A DNA stretch of 47,501 bases from a virus. Shown here one piece after another: positions 28,786 to 36,544 of the stretch. Within the stretch, counting starts at the first letter, position 1; the number at the start of each line of letters is the position of its first letter. Location: IMG/VR virus record IMGVR_UViG_3300001915_000002, positions 1 to 47,501 of that record; one strand, given 5' to 3'. The position numbers and the translations under genes are program-made. A model generated the notes under the pieces. That model was given only the letters and a program-made list of their open reading frames with translations, had not been told where the DNA came from and did no database searches.

Positions 28786-28857
28786 GCCCTCATAGCTTAT
28801 GTGGTAAAGCACCTGTCTTGTAAACAGGAGTACGCGGTTCGAGCCCGCGTAGGGGCT
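28786..28857 (+). tRNA. tRNA-Thr (UGU)
   Basis: Anticodon stem CCTGT/ACAGG, loop CTTGTAA, T arm CGCGG-TTCGAGC-CCGCG, acceptor GCCCTCA/TAGGGGC with one C-A mismatch. Confidence 0.9.
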
Positions 28858-28863
28858 CAAGGA

Positions 28864-28909
28864 GGCCCTTGCAAGTTGTCAAACGAGACACTTGCAAGGG
28901 CCTTTGTCA
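28864..28909 (+). terminator. Terminator after tRNA cluster
   Basis: AGGCCCTTGCAAGT pairs with ACTTGCAAGGGCCT around a 13-base loop and is followed by TTGTC. It closes the tRNA transcript; its 3' arm is reused as the -35 of the next promoter. Confidence 0.8.
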
Positions 28910-28920
28910 TGTGATATGCT
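28892..28920 (+). promoter_or_regulatory. Promoter giving a leaderless mRNA
   Basis: TTGCAA (28892-28897), 17-base spacer, extended -10 TGATATGCT (TATGCT at 28915-28920). A start 7 bases after the -10 falls on the ATG at 28927, and no ribosome site exists. Leaderless translation is common in actinobacteria. Confidence 0.6.
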
Positions 28921-28926
28921 GTTCAC

Positions 28927-29103
28927 ATGGTCAAGGAGCAGAAGCGAATCTATCGGATCGCATACAAGAAGCACAACGGGACGCGTGAGTTGATCAAACG
29001 CCTTCCCCGCGGAATTAGCCCTTCCGAAGCACAGGCAGCACGTGCTAGGATGGCAGCAGACTCAACGATCGAATACGCTGAACTCAGGGAGGAGTGGAAG
29101 TAA
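28927..29103 (+). CDS. Small basic protein, leaderless (58 aa)
   Basis: The ATG coincides with the predicted transcription start. RIYRIAYKKHNGTRELIKRLPRG resembles a small beta sheet, then a helix SEAQAARARMAA. Function unknown; first gene after the tRNA terminator. Confidence 0.6.
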   Translation: MVKEQKRIYRIAYKKHNGTRELIKRLPRGISPSEAQAARARMAADSTIEYAELREEWK

Positions 29104-29104
29104 C

Positions 29105-29341
29105 ATGGGATTTAAGGACGCTTTTAAGGGTGACAGCAAGTGGAAGCTTGGACTTGGTAAGTCTTACCACGGAGGCAACGCATACGAAGGCCGTACAGGG
29201 GCACGAGCCAAGGAAGCCGCTGCCGCCGCCAAAGTCTCACAGGCCAAGGCCATCATGAAGGGCTGTAAGGGCTGCAAGAAGCTTGGCGTTTGCCCGAAGC
29301 ACAAGAAGGAAGGTAAGATCATTCAGAATGGTGGTAAGTGA
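29105..29341 (+). CDS. Basic Gly/Ala/Lys-rich protein with C-terminal Cys site (78 aa)
   Basis: GGAGGAG precedes ATG 29105. Start GFKDAFKGDSKWKLGLGKSYH is a form I see in actinophage small proteins. Ends with CKGCKKLGVCPKHKKEGK, a likely zinc site. Function unknown. Confidence 0.6.
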   Translation: MGFKDAFKGDSKWKLGLGKSYHGGNAYEGRTGARAKEAAAAAKVSQAKAIMKGCKGCKKLGVCPKHKKEGKIIQNGGK

Positions 29342-29535
29342 TGGAACAGATCAGGTTGAAGCAGAAGTACCTGCGTGGTAAGCTGGTCGGGTACAAGAGC
29401 AAGCACAACGACGGGACGCGTCGTCGACTGAAGAGGAAGGTGAGCGACGCAATGAAGATCGGGATCAAGGCGTCTCAGCCCGACATGGTGCGTCTCGTGG
29501 GCGTGACGGGCAAGAGCAAGATGGTGAAGCGTTGA
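29341..29535 (+). CDS. Small highly basic protein (64 aa)
   Basis: ATG shares its A with the previous stop. Basic all along (KQKYLRGKLVGYKSKHND, RRRLKRKV). Likely nucleic-acid binding. Overlaps the kinase gene by 4 bases. Confidence 0.6.
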   Translation: MEQIRLKQKYLRGKLVGYKSKHNDGTRRRLKRKVSDAMKIGIKASQPDMVRLVGVTGKSKMVKR

Positions 29536-30113
29536 GTATCGGTAAGCTTGTAGGTCTCACGGGTTACGCAGGGAGTGGGAAGGATACCTTTGCCAAGTCC
29601 CTGCGTCTCCGTGGCGGCTACGAGCGTGTAGGGTTTGCCGATGCTGTGAAGGAAATGGCGTTGGTGCTGGACCCCTGGGTACTGACACCAAACAAGAACG
29701 GAGATCATGATCTTCAGCCACTTAGTGTGGTGGTTCGGGTTCTTGGATGGGATGAGGCCAAGAAAATCCCGGACGTTCGACAATACTTGCAGAAGCTCGG
29801 CACCGAAGCCGTCAGGGACATCATCAATAAGGACGCATGGGTGATGGCAGCACAGGCAAAGATCTGGCCCTTGATCACAGAAGGTACGAATGTTGTCGTG
29901 ACTGATGTCAGGTTCCAGAACGAGGCGGACTTGATCAGGAGCTGGGGCGGAAGGGTGTTTCGTGTTACGCGTCCCGGGTTCGAGCCCGTGAACAATCACA
30001 TTTCGGACACAGGCATTGACACGATCGCCGTCGACGGTGTAGTATCAAACTCAGGATCGATCGATGATCTTGGTGCGGAGGCTGTGCGTATCATTAAGTT
30101 GATGGAGGCGTGA
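29532..30113 (+). CDS. Deoxynucleoside monophosphate kinase (193 aa)
   Basis: T4 gp1-like dNMP kinase. P-loop GYAGSGKDT with Lys17, then GFADAVKEMA, the substrate region HDLQPLSVVVRVLGWDEAKK, LGTEAVRDIINKDAW, and VTDVRFQNEADLIRSWGG, all family traits. It phosphorylates dTMP/dGMP/HMdCMP in T4; substrate here not determined. TTG start overlapping the previous stop (TTGA). Supplies dNDPs with ThyX and dCMP deaminase. Confidence 0.88.
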   Translation: MSIGKLVGLTGYAGSGKDTFAKSLRLRGGYERVGFADAVKEMALVLDPWVLTPNKNGDHDLQPLSVVVRVLGWDEAKKIPDVRQYLQKLGTEAVRDIINKDAWVMAAQAKIWPLITEGTNVVVTDVRFQNEADLIRSWGGRVFRVTRPGFEPVNNHISDTGIDTIAVDGVVSNSGSIDDLGAEAVRIIKLMEA

Positions 30114-30206
30114 GTGTACGATGATGACGATGTTGATCCATACTCATTGATCGACGGAATTCTAGAAACGGAAGATGTCACGGTCATCGAACCGTGGTGG
30201 GAATAG
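30114..30206 (+). CDS. Tiny acidic protein (30 aa)
   Basis: GGAGG lies exactly 5 bases before GTG 30114, directly after the kinase stop. About a third of residues are Asp or Glu; ends TVIEPWWE. Peptide may be real or only a coupling leader for the next gene. Confidence 0.5.
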   Translation: MYDDDDVDPYSLIDGILETEDVTVIEPWWE

Positions 30207-30219
30207 GAAAGGAGACACG

Positions 30220-30411
30220 ATGCGCGGCTGTATCACACTGTTGATGTTCATTGCCCTGCTCTCGTTGCCCTTCGTAATCCTAGGGTACAGCGTGGCGGCG
30301 TTCATCATCATGGCCGTGATCTTCAGTGCGTTGTGGCTCTTGACGAAGGGTCTAGAGGTGCTCGGTAATGCGCTTGCTCAGGACGATGAGGAGGAAAATG
30401 GCACAGAATAG
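30220..30411 (+). CDS. Two-TM membrane protein (63 aa)
   Basis: AAAGGAG precedes ATG 30220. Two membrane segments at residues about 4-23 and 25-45, acidic tail (QDDEEENG). No lysis gene adjacent on this strand. Function unknown. Confidence 0.65.
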   Translation: MRGCITLLMFIALLSLPFVILGYSVAAFIIMAVIFSALWLLTKGLEVLGNALAQDDEEENGTE

Positions 30412-30580
30412 TAACGACATGTATCTGTTCGACTTCGAACGGACACGTAGTCGTGTAGAACTTGTGATGCACTCATTTGAAGGCGCTGTAGGGGTCGATC
30501 AGGAAGAGCTACAGCGCGCCTGGAAGATGTTCGATGGCGCATTCGGGTCATTGTACGACGCGCTCGGAATCCAGGAATGA
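30398..30580 (+). CDS. Unknown small protein (60 aa)
   Basis: GAGGAGG precedes ATG 30398, overlapping the membrane gene by 14 bases. Helical and acidic: FERTRSRVELVMHSFEGAV. Last rightward gene before the terminator. Confidence 0.6.
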   Translation: MAQNSNDMYLFDFERTRSRVELVMHSFEGAVGVDQEELQRAWKMFDGAFGSLYDALGIQE

Positions 30581-30582
30581 CA

Positions 30583-30614
30583 AAGGGGACCTTACAATGT
30601 GTAAGGTCCCCTTT
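30583..30614. terminator. Bidirectional terminator between convergent transcripts
   Basis: AAAGGGGACCTTACA and its exact complement with a tiny loop (30585-30616), between the rightward gene ending at 30580 and the holin gene ending at 30623 on the other strand. Confidence 0.9.
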
Positions 30615-30622
30615 GCTATGTG

Positions 30623-30847
30623 TTACAGGGTGTCGGACGTATCCTTCTTGGCCTTCTGATCCTCCTGTGGGATCACCACGGAGTTCAACAACGACGCCAA
30701 CATACTACCACCAACGAGCGCAGCAGTGCTGCCCACGTCAAGGCCAACGATGCCAGCGCCATCAGCACCAAGAGCAACCAACAGAACCTGCGCACCCGTA
30801 CGGATAGCACGGATGGCAGCGTCCTTCCAAAATGCTACAGTGAACAT
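30623..30847 (-). CDS. Holin, r1t type (74 aa)
   Basis: Starts MFTVAFWKDAAIRAIRTGAQVLLVALGADGAG; W-K-D-A-x-x-R-A-I-R-T is the mark of the r1t-like holin family. Two membrane segments (residues about 15-30 and 35-55) and a charged tail. Forms the membrane lesion that lets the lysin out. Ends the leftward late transcript. Confidence 0.88.
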   Translation of the reverse strand: MFTVAFWKDAAIRAIRTGAQVLLVALGADGAGIVGLDVGSTAALVGGSMLASLLNSVVIPQEDQKAKKDTSDTL

Positions 30848-30864
30848 TCTTTCACCTCATTCTA

Positions 30865-31719
30865 TCAGGCGATCGCCTGAATGTAAACATCAACTTCACT
30901 GGCGCACGAGTACTTGATCTTGGCCTTCGTGCTACCAAGCGGGGCATCGATCTGATAGCCCTGATTTACCTCACCTCGCCAGCCATTCTTCAAGTCATAG
31001 GTTCCAAGCAACTGGTTATTTGCCGGTCCCCAAAACTCAATCAGGCCACCGAAGATCGTAGTGTTAGCCGAAAACACCAGGCGAACCTTAGCCTGAGGCG
31101 GCAAAGAAACACTGGCAGTATTCGTATCCATAGCAACAGGTAGCTTCACGCTAGAATCTCCATCCAATAGTCGCTGCTTTGTGGGGCTTGTCATCTTTAC
31201 GCGAATCCTGTCGCGCAGTCCATTCATATCTCCAGGAAGACCAGCAGGGTCAACCTTGCGGCCCACTGGCTTGCAAATCTCCTTGTGACCCTTTACACGG
31301 TCAACGGAGATACCGTAATGAGCACACAGAATGGCGCATAGCTTTGCGTATGCATCAACCTGAACCTCAGGCCAAGGCTGTGTACCTGTGTTTTCGGCCT
31401 CGATACCGATTGACCATGAATTGCCGTAGACAGAATCATCAAGCGTCGCGCCCGCATGCCACGCAACACCGTTACTGATTACGTACACCGTACCGTCGCG
31501 CGCCAAACCGAGCTGAGCCAAAGGACCCGCCAAGTCCGTGCGTCCATTGGTTACCACAGGCAATGATGGGTAATTACCCGTGGCAGCGCCCGCTGTGTGA
31601 TGGCAGACAATTGCGCGAACGCCAGCCATGCTTCCGTGGTTTCGGAACTGCCAACCACTAACCTCAACCACATTCATTCCACCAGCGCGAATTACACTGG
31701 CTAGATCATTAAGATACAC
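30865..31719 (-). CDS. Endolysin, N-acetylmuramoyl-L-alanine amidase (284 aa)
   Basis: Amidase_2 fold: zinc ligands His40 (VCHHTAG) and His145 (GHKEIC), Glu107 and Asp157 (GRKVDPAG) in expected places. Residues 200-284 form a beta-rich C-terminal part that is likely the wall-binding domain. GTG 31719 chosen with GGAG 7 bases upstream; it overlaps the upstream gene by 11 bases. Cuts the amide between stem peptide and MurNAc. Confidence 0.92.
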   Translation of the reverse strand: MYLNDLASVIRAGGMNVVEVSGWQFRNHGSMAGVRAIVCHHTAGAATGNYPSLPVVTNGRTDLAGPLAQLGLARDGTVYVISNGVAWHAGATLDDSVYGNSWSIGIEAENTGTQPWPEVQVDAYAKLCAILCAHYGISVDRVKGHKEICKPVGRKVDPAGLPGDMNGLRDRIRVKMTSPTKQRLLDGDSSVKLPVAMDTNTASVSLPPQAKVRLVFSANTTIFGGLIEFWGPANNQLLGTYDLKNGWRGEVNQGYQIDAPLGSTKAKIKYSCASEVDVYIQAIA

Positions 31720-32305
31720 AGAAATCTCCTCGTACTGGGAGGACGAATGGTTCGCCTTCACTCATTGTGATCACTAGGTTGCAATCGGCTACAGTCCCCT
31801 GAAAGGCAAACCCTGTGATGACAGGGGCAGGCTGACCATCTGATCCACGCTCGCCTTGCACGCCCTGATCGCCCTTCTCACCCTTCGGACCCTGCTCTCC
31901 GGTGTCACCCTTCGGGCCTGTCTGTCCTGTCTCGCCTGTGAGCCCCTGAGCGCCCTGTTCTCCGTTGATACCTGGGATGCCCTGATCGCCCTTGTCACCG
32001 TTGAGCCCGTTCTGACCGTTGATGCCATCATCACCGCGGTCCCCCTTCTCGCCCTTGTCACCCTTAGGGCCAGGAACGAGGACAGGCGCATCGCTGTCCT
32101 TCACCTCCTGAGCCTGCTGGCAGTTGAGGTTTTGAGCGTGAGCAAGATCGGGGCGGTCATGGCAAACCTGAGCAACCTGGGCTGCCAAGGACGCCGCCTT
32201 GCTATCACTGCTGACCTGATTGTAGATGGCATAGCCACTAGCAACCAAAGCTGCACACAACAAGACTACATAGATTGCCCTCTTTGTTCGTAGCCACCTG
32301 GTCAT
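31709..32305 (-). CDS. Membrane-anchored collagen-like protein (198 aa)
   Basis: One membrane segment (residues 10-28), then a helical linker with two Cys, then about 26 Gly-x-y triplets (79-157; typical GPKGDKGEKGDRGDDGINGQ), and a small beta C-terminal domain. It would form a trimer. Located between fibre and lysin genes, next to a coiled-coil membrane protein. Could be a wall-binding stalk, a spanin-like element or a lost fibre. Overlaps its upstream gene by 4 bases. Confidence 0.85.
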   Translation of the reverse strand: MTRWLRTKRAIYVVLLCAALVASGYAIYNQVSSDSKAASLAAQVAQVCHDRPDLAHAQNLNCQQAQEVKDSDAPVLVPGPKGDKGEKGDRGDDGINGQNGLNGDKGDQGIPGINGEQGAQGLTGETGQTGPKGDTGEQGPKGEKGDQGVQGERGSDGQPAPVITGFAFQGTVADCNLVITMSEGEPFVLPVRGDFCVS

Positions 32306-32634
32306 AGCTTATCAATTCCCGACTGCAATCGAATACGGTGCGCCTCTTCTTGAGCACGCATTCGCTCTGTGCGCTCGGCCTGCAACTCCAAACGCAATTG
32401 ATCAATTTCCTTACGCAACTCCCTGATGTCATCACGAAGTTCCTTGATCTCATCATCATGTGCCTTGTTGATACGAGTCAACTCGGCCTCGTGCGCCTTG
32501 CTCAGACGATCTAGCTCTGCCTGATAGCGCCTATCGCTCACTAGCCACTGGCGCCCCACATACGTGAGGATCACCAAGATGACACCGACTGGACCAATTG
32601 TTGGTAGTGCCCCAAGAATCGCGGTGAAATCCAT
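32302..32634 (-). CDS. Membrane-anchored coiled-coil protein (110 aa)
   Basis: One membrane segment (VGVILVILTYVGRQW), then a charged coiled coil of 80 residues with Glu/Arg heptads. Fits a lysis accessory or second holin-like protein in actinophages; not proven. AGGAGAAG precedes the ATG. Confidence 0.7.
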   Translation of the reverse strand: MDFTAILGALPTIGPVGVILVILTYVGRQWLVSDRRYQAELDRLSKAHEAELTRINKAHDDEIKELRDDIRELRKEIDQLRLELQAERTERMRAQEEAHRIRLQSGIDKL

Positions 32635-32652
32635 CGCTTCTCCTAGGGTGTG

Positions 32653-33201
32653 TTAGTTACCGATCTTGTAGATGGTAAATCCAGGCGTGAAGTCACCCGA
32701 AACATTTTCGCGCTGCACGTTCTGTGTAGTGGCAGCGTACGCATATGTACGGACCTGCTGACCGGCCGTTAGTCGACGCACACCACTCACGGCACAGTTA
32801 ACCGCTGATGTCGTAGAGTTCTTAAACCAAATGTCGTTCGCTGCGGCACCTGAAATCCATGCGTACTTATCACCACCGGCGGAGAAACGCAATGAAAGAC
32901 TCATTACGTAAAGCCCCGCCTCGGTCACTGTGAAAACGCCTGCCGAATACGTGATGCCGGACGGGGTACCTACAGCTGCCCACTGATTGAGCAAGTTGTT
33001 ACCTGCGTTAACGCTCTGTGTGGCAGCGTTGAACGCGTACTCTCCACCCTTACGTGGAACCTCGCCCGTACCACCGCCAACAGCAGCCTCGACTGCCGTG
33101 GTGCGCGTGTCAAGGTCCGTAATGTTGGTGATTAGCTTGTTGTACTCTGCTGCGAGCGCAACGTTACCTGCAACCGCAGGTGTCATAGCGACAATAGCCA
33201 T
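32653..33201 (-). CDS. C1q-like tail fibre or spike protein (182 aa)
   Basis: N-terminal 50 residues form a short helix/coil; the rest has the jelly-roll pattern of C1q/TNF heads: GVFTVTEAGLYVMSLSLRF and the final FTPGFTIYKI. Such trimers bind receptors. Follows the large minor tail gene, so a distal tail element for host recognition is likely. Confidence 0.7.
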   Translation of the reverse strand: MAIVAMTPAVAGNVALAAEYNKLITNITDLDTRTTAVEAAVGGGTGEVPRKGGEYAFNAATQSVNAGNNLLNQWAAVGTPSGITYSAGVFTVTEAGLYVMSLSLRFSAGGDKYAWISGAAANDIWFKNSTTSAVNCAVSGVRRLTAGQQVRTYAYAATTQNVQRENVSGDFTPGFTIYKIGN

Positions 33202-33205
33202 ATCA

Positions 33206-35668
33206 TCAGTTCCAAATCAAACTCTGGTCCCAGCGTCCATACTGAGACGAATCCCAAATTCCCTGTCCCGCAGGACGTAGCAATTCGACAGTCAATGTGT
33301 CCGTGAGACCACCGCGCTTTGAGAACTTCCTATTGATACCTGTAATCTGTGCGCGCAAATCTGTTCCCAAACCATCCTTATCGTTCAACGTGACAGTATC
33401 ACCGAGCTGTAGACGAGGGTCGCCAGCGATAACAATGTTATCTGTGGTAGGAATTGGCTTCGCGGTGCGCGGCAACAGGACATTCATCAAGCCCTTGTCG
33501 TTGTAATACTCCTGGTACCAATCCCCAGACGCCTCGAAGTTCCTCTGCCCATACTTACCAACCGATGCATTATCGCTTGTCGTAATGCCAAAGGTGCTCT
33601 GATCATTAATCAAAGTACCACCGATAACACAAGCAGGTGTCGAACTAGCATTTCCTACTGTAGGCTGATTCGACACAGCTAGGCGCGCAGGCTCCGACCA
33701 AGGGTTGTACACACGAACACGCATCACACCATCACGTGTATACCACGCGGACACGTCCAAGTTATTGAAGTTGTTCGGTTCGCGCCATCCATCTCCAAAC
33801 AGCGCCTGGTATACGAATGCGTGCGTTGACCACTCATCCCACTGCGGGAAGTTAGAAAACGCAGTACCTGAAGTGTGCTTTGTACACCTTTGCAAGAAGC
33901 GTGGCTCCATGAACTGAACGTTGTCAACCTGCACGTCGAAATATGCAATCTGCGGCCCCGGTCCTACATAGAACTGATCCACCGATGCACTCTTGTACAC
34001 GTTGATGTTATTAGCGCTCTGACGCTTCTTGACACTAACTGAGTAGGAATTTCGGATACTGTCCAACGAGTTAGTGATGTTCAAGTCATTGATGTGATTG
34101 ACGTTCAGAGAACGCACCACGGTGTCCTGCTTGGACTTAATTGTGTTGTAGTTCCAGAAGTGGAAGCATCCACTCTCGTCCCAAAACACCGACCCAAATT
34201 CAGCGCCCGCCACAGACGTAATGATGTCCCATGCGTCCTTGCCTGTAAGTCCGTCAGGAACAAAAGAGAATGTGTTAATTCCCGAGTCTAAAACGGCAGG
34301 ATAAGTTGCTGAACGCCACGTTACGCCCTCATAACCAGCAGGTCGTGATGACTTGAAGTCAAAGCTGTACGCGATGTCGCTCAGCGAAATGTTACGCTGA
34401 ATCTGGATCAAGCCAACAAGAGGATCGTAGTTGTTGACACCATCCCATCCGTTAGAAATGTACTGCCATCCAGGATGTGAGTTTGAACCGACGCGCATGT
34501 AGCCACGTGTACCCGAAGCCGCGCTCGTATCAACCTGAGCAAACACCTCAATGTTGTTACCGGCAGGAATGTTCAGCTTAGGTGTGGTGTTCGAGAAGCC
34601 ATTGTTCTCGTTAACGAACCTAATCCACATCTGATTGCTACCAACCAAAATGTCCACACGACGCTTCTCACCCACGCGCACGACCATGATAACGGTGTCA
34701 GGTGCGGTCACGTGCCACGACCCGTTAGGGAATGCCGGGTCAAGGTTCATTGTAAATGCAATGGTTGTGGCACCATTAAGTGATGTTTCGAACCTGTCGG
34801 CGATCCAGTACTTCTGGTAGATGTTATCAGGGTTCGAACCTAGCGCGCCAAAACTGTATGGCTTGTTCGTAGGCTCTGGTGACAGAGGGTGAACAGGTCC
34901 GTTCTTAACGTAATTGACCGCTCCACCCTCGACATTGGCGATAGGTACGGCGCCCGCGTTGTCCCACCATCCGACAGTAGGCACATGACCATTGGCACCT
35001 GAAATGAACGTCGTCTTGTAGCCCTGTGTTCCCAAAACAGATGACCACTCAGCACGTGTTACGGGGCGCCTTGGGGATGCGGAGGTGTCACACTGCTGAA
35101 GGCACATCTGAATGATGTTCTGTGTGTCAAACAACTGACCACGGCGCAGTCCACGGTTCGCCCAATAGTCCGAAATGGCCCACTGAGGTGTACGAATTGG
35201 GACACGAAGCTTCTCCACGCGGTCAAGCGCGGTCATTTCTACTGTGTTATCGGCACGCTGAGGCGTTACTGTGGAAACGTTACCAATGAACTGTGGGTAC
35301 CAAATTGTACCAAGAACGGTGTCCACACCCAGTTCGTACTTGATCTCACTACCGATTACGTCCTTGGTGTACAAGGGTGACAAACCGTTGTAGGGCGAGA
35401 ATACGGAGGTCAAAGATAGATCGTTGTACCTACCACCGAGTGAAATACTTAGCTCAGCCGCAGCGCTACCCTCTACCAACACAATGTCGGCGGGAAGGGA
35501 GCCCTTGAGAGCACGGTCAGTGGAAATTTCCTCAACATATCCAGAAATGTCACTGAATACGTGATCGTAGTTACCGTTATTGTTCCAGTCGACACGCAAG
35601 CGGACACGGAAGGCGCGCTCCTCTGCCAAAATGGCAGTTTCGGCTGCCGTTCCTCCCTGAGTCTGCAT
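33206..35668 (-). CDS. Minor tail protein (820 aa)
   Basis: Large beta-rich tail-tip protein read after the distal tail protein. N-terminus ERAFRVRLRVDWNNNGNYDH; a central laminin/LamG-like part (ATTIAFTMNLDPAFPNGSWH, SRPAGYEGVTWR); C-terminal turn and PRLQLGDTVTLNDKDGLG as in actinophage minor tail and hub proteins. Probably the tail hub or baseplate. Confidence 0.85.
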   Translation of the reverse strand: MQTQGGTAAETAILAEERAFRVRLRVDWNNNGNYDHVFSDISGYVEEISTDRALKGSLPADIVLVEGSAAAELSISLGGRYNDLSLTSVFSPYNGLSPLYTKDVIGSEIKYELGVDTVLGTIWYPQFIGNVSTVTPQRADNTVEMTALDRVEKLRVPIRTPQWAISDYWANRGLRRGQLFDTQNIIQMCLQQCDTSASPRRPVTRAEWSSVLGTQGYKTTFISGANGHVPTVGWWDNAGAVPIANVEGGAVNYVKNGPVHPLSPEPTNKPYSFGALGSNPDNIYQKYWIADRFETSLNGATTIAFTMNLDPAFPNGSWHVTAPDTVIMVVRVGEKRRVDILVGSNQMWIRFVNENNGFSNTTPKLNIPAGNNIEVFAQVDTSAASGTRGYMRVGSNSHPGWQYISNGWDGVNNYDPLVGLIQIQRNISLSDIAYSFDFKSSRPAGYEGVTWRSATYPAVLDSGINTFSFVPDGLTGKDAWDIITSVAGAEFGSVFWDESGCFHFWNYNTIKSKQDTVVRSLNVNHINDLNITNSLDSIRNSYSVSVKKRQSANNINVYKSASVDQFYVGPGPQIAYFDVQVDNVQFMEPRFLQRCTKHTSGTAFSNFPQWDEWSTHAFVYQALFGDGWREPNNFNNLDVSAWYTRDGVMRVRVYNPWSEPARLAVSNQPTVGNASSTPACVIGGTLINDQSTFGITTSDNASVGKYGQRNFEASGDWYQEYYNDKGLMNVLLPRTAKPIPTTDNIVIAGDPRLQLGDTVTLNDKDGLGTDLRAQITGINRKFSKRGGLTDTLTVELLRPAGQGIWDSSQYGRWDQSLIWN

Positions 35669-35671
35669 AAC

Positions 35672-36544
35672 TTACGCCTCCAATAGTGTGACTGAAACAT
35701 TCTGAAGAGGATAGCGAGGGCTCTCACTCTTGATACTATCGATTACTACCTTCTGCCATCCTCCTCCTATACTAAATGCCGTAGGTGCACTTCCGTATTC
35801 GATCTGTGGAGCAGCCAAGCACAAGTTGTAGGTGCCGGGTGTTGTCAACGACACAGTAGCGCGTACGCACGCTACACCAGCGACAGGAGTAACCGTGACG
35901 TTAAACCTCTGCCAGGACGTTGTGACCGACGCCGAGGTACTTGCACCGGCACCAGGAACCTGCACGCCATACTTATCCAGAGCGTCCATATAAACGCTCG
36001 CTGAAATGCTACCACTTGTTGTGCGCAAATAAATACTGAACGTGATAGGCTCGCCTACCTTAACGGGGACAAAGCCGCGCAAACCATCCAAGGTGTAATA
36101 CTGTGGACCTGAGGAAATACTGATCACACGTGGCACCTGAGTACCTGGAGTGGTAATTCCAGATGGAAAGTCACGTACGCTATCTACCGTGTTACCGAAA
36201 CTACCGATGAAAATACCAAGATCATCAGCGTTGGTGAAGTATGCCTTGCTGCTCTGCTCAGACAGGAGGTTCTTGCGCATAGGGTTTCGCAGGAACAACG
36301 ACTCGGAGATGTGTCCCAAGTAGCAGGCGCGCAAGAATTCATACTCGGCATCTGTCAAATACTTGAACTCAAAGTCAAACTTCTGACGGAAGCCTGTTGT
36401 GTCGATAGTGCGCGCACCACTCAATGACTGATGAACGCCGCCGAAGCGCTCCTCAGTCATATCGAATCCTGTTTCAGGTGTTACAGGGAAGGGTCGAATG
36501 TCACCGAGCCATCCCAAGTACCACGTCTTCGAATCAAATGGCAT
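35672..36544 (-). CDS. Distal tail protein with a carbohydrate-binding-like domain (290 aa)
   Basis: The N-terminal 110 residues (PFDSKTWYLGWLG...FEFKYLTDAEYEFLRAC) fit a Dit-like belt; residues 130-265 form a jelly roll with strands typical of a carbohydrate-binding module (ITFSIYLRTTSGSISASVYM). Start overlaps the tape measure stop (TAATG). Joins tape measure end to tail tip. Confidence 0.75.
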   Translation of the reverse strand: MPFDSKTWYLGWLGDIRPFPVTPETGFDMTEERFGGVHQSLSGARTIDTTGFRQKFDFEFKYLTDAEYEFLRACYLGHISESLFLRNPMRKNLLSEQSSKAYFTNADDLGIFIGSFGNTVDSVRDFPSGITTPGTQVPRVISISSGPQYYTLDGLRGFVPVKVGEPITFSIYLRTTSGSISASVYMDALDKYGVQVPGAGASTSASVTTSWQRFNVTVTPVAGVACVRATVSLTTPGTYNLCLAAPQIEYGSAPTAFSIGGGWQKVVIDSIKSESPRYPLQNVSVTLLEA

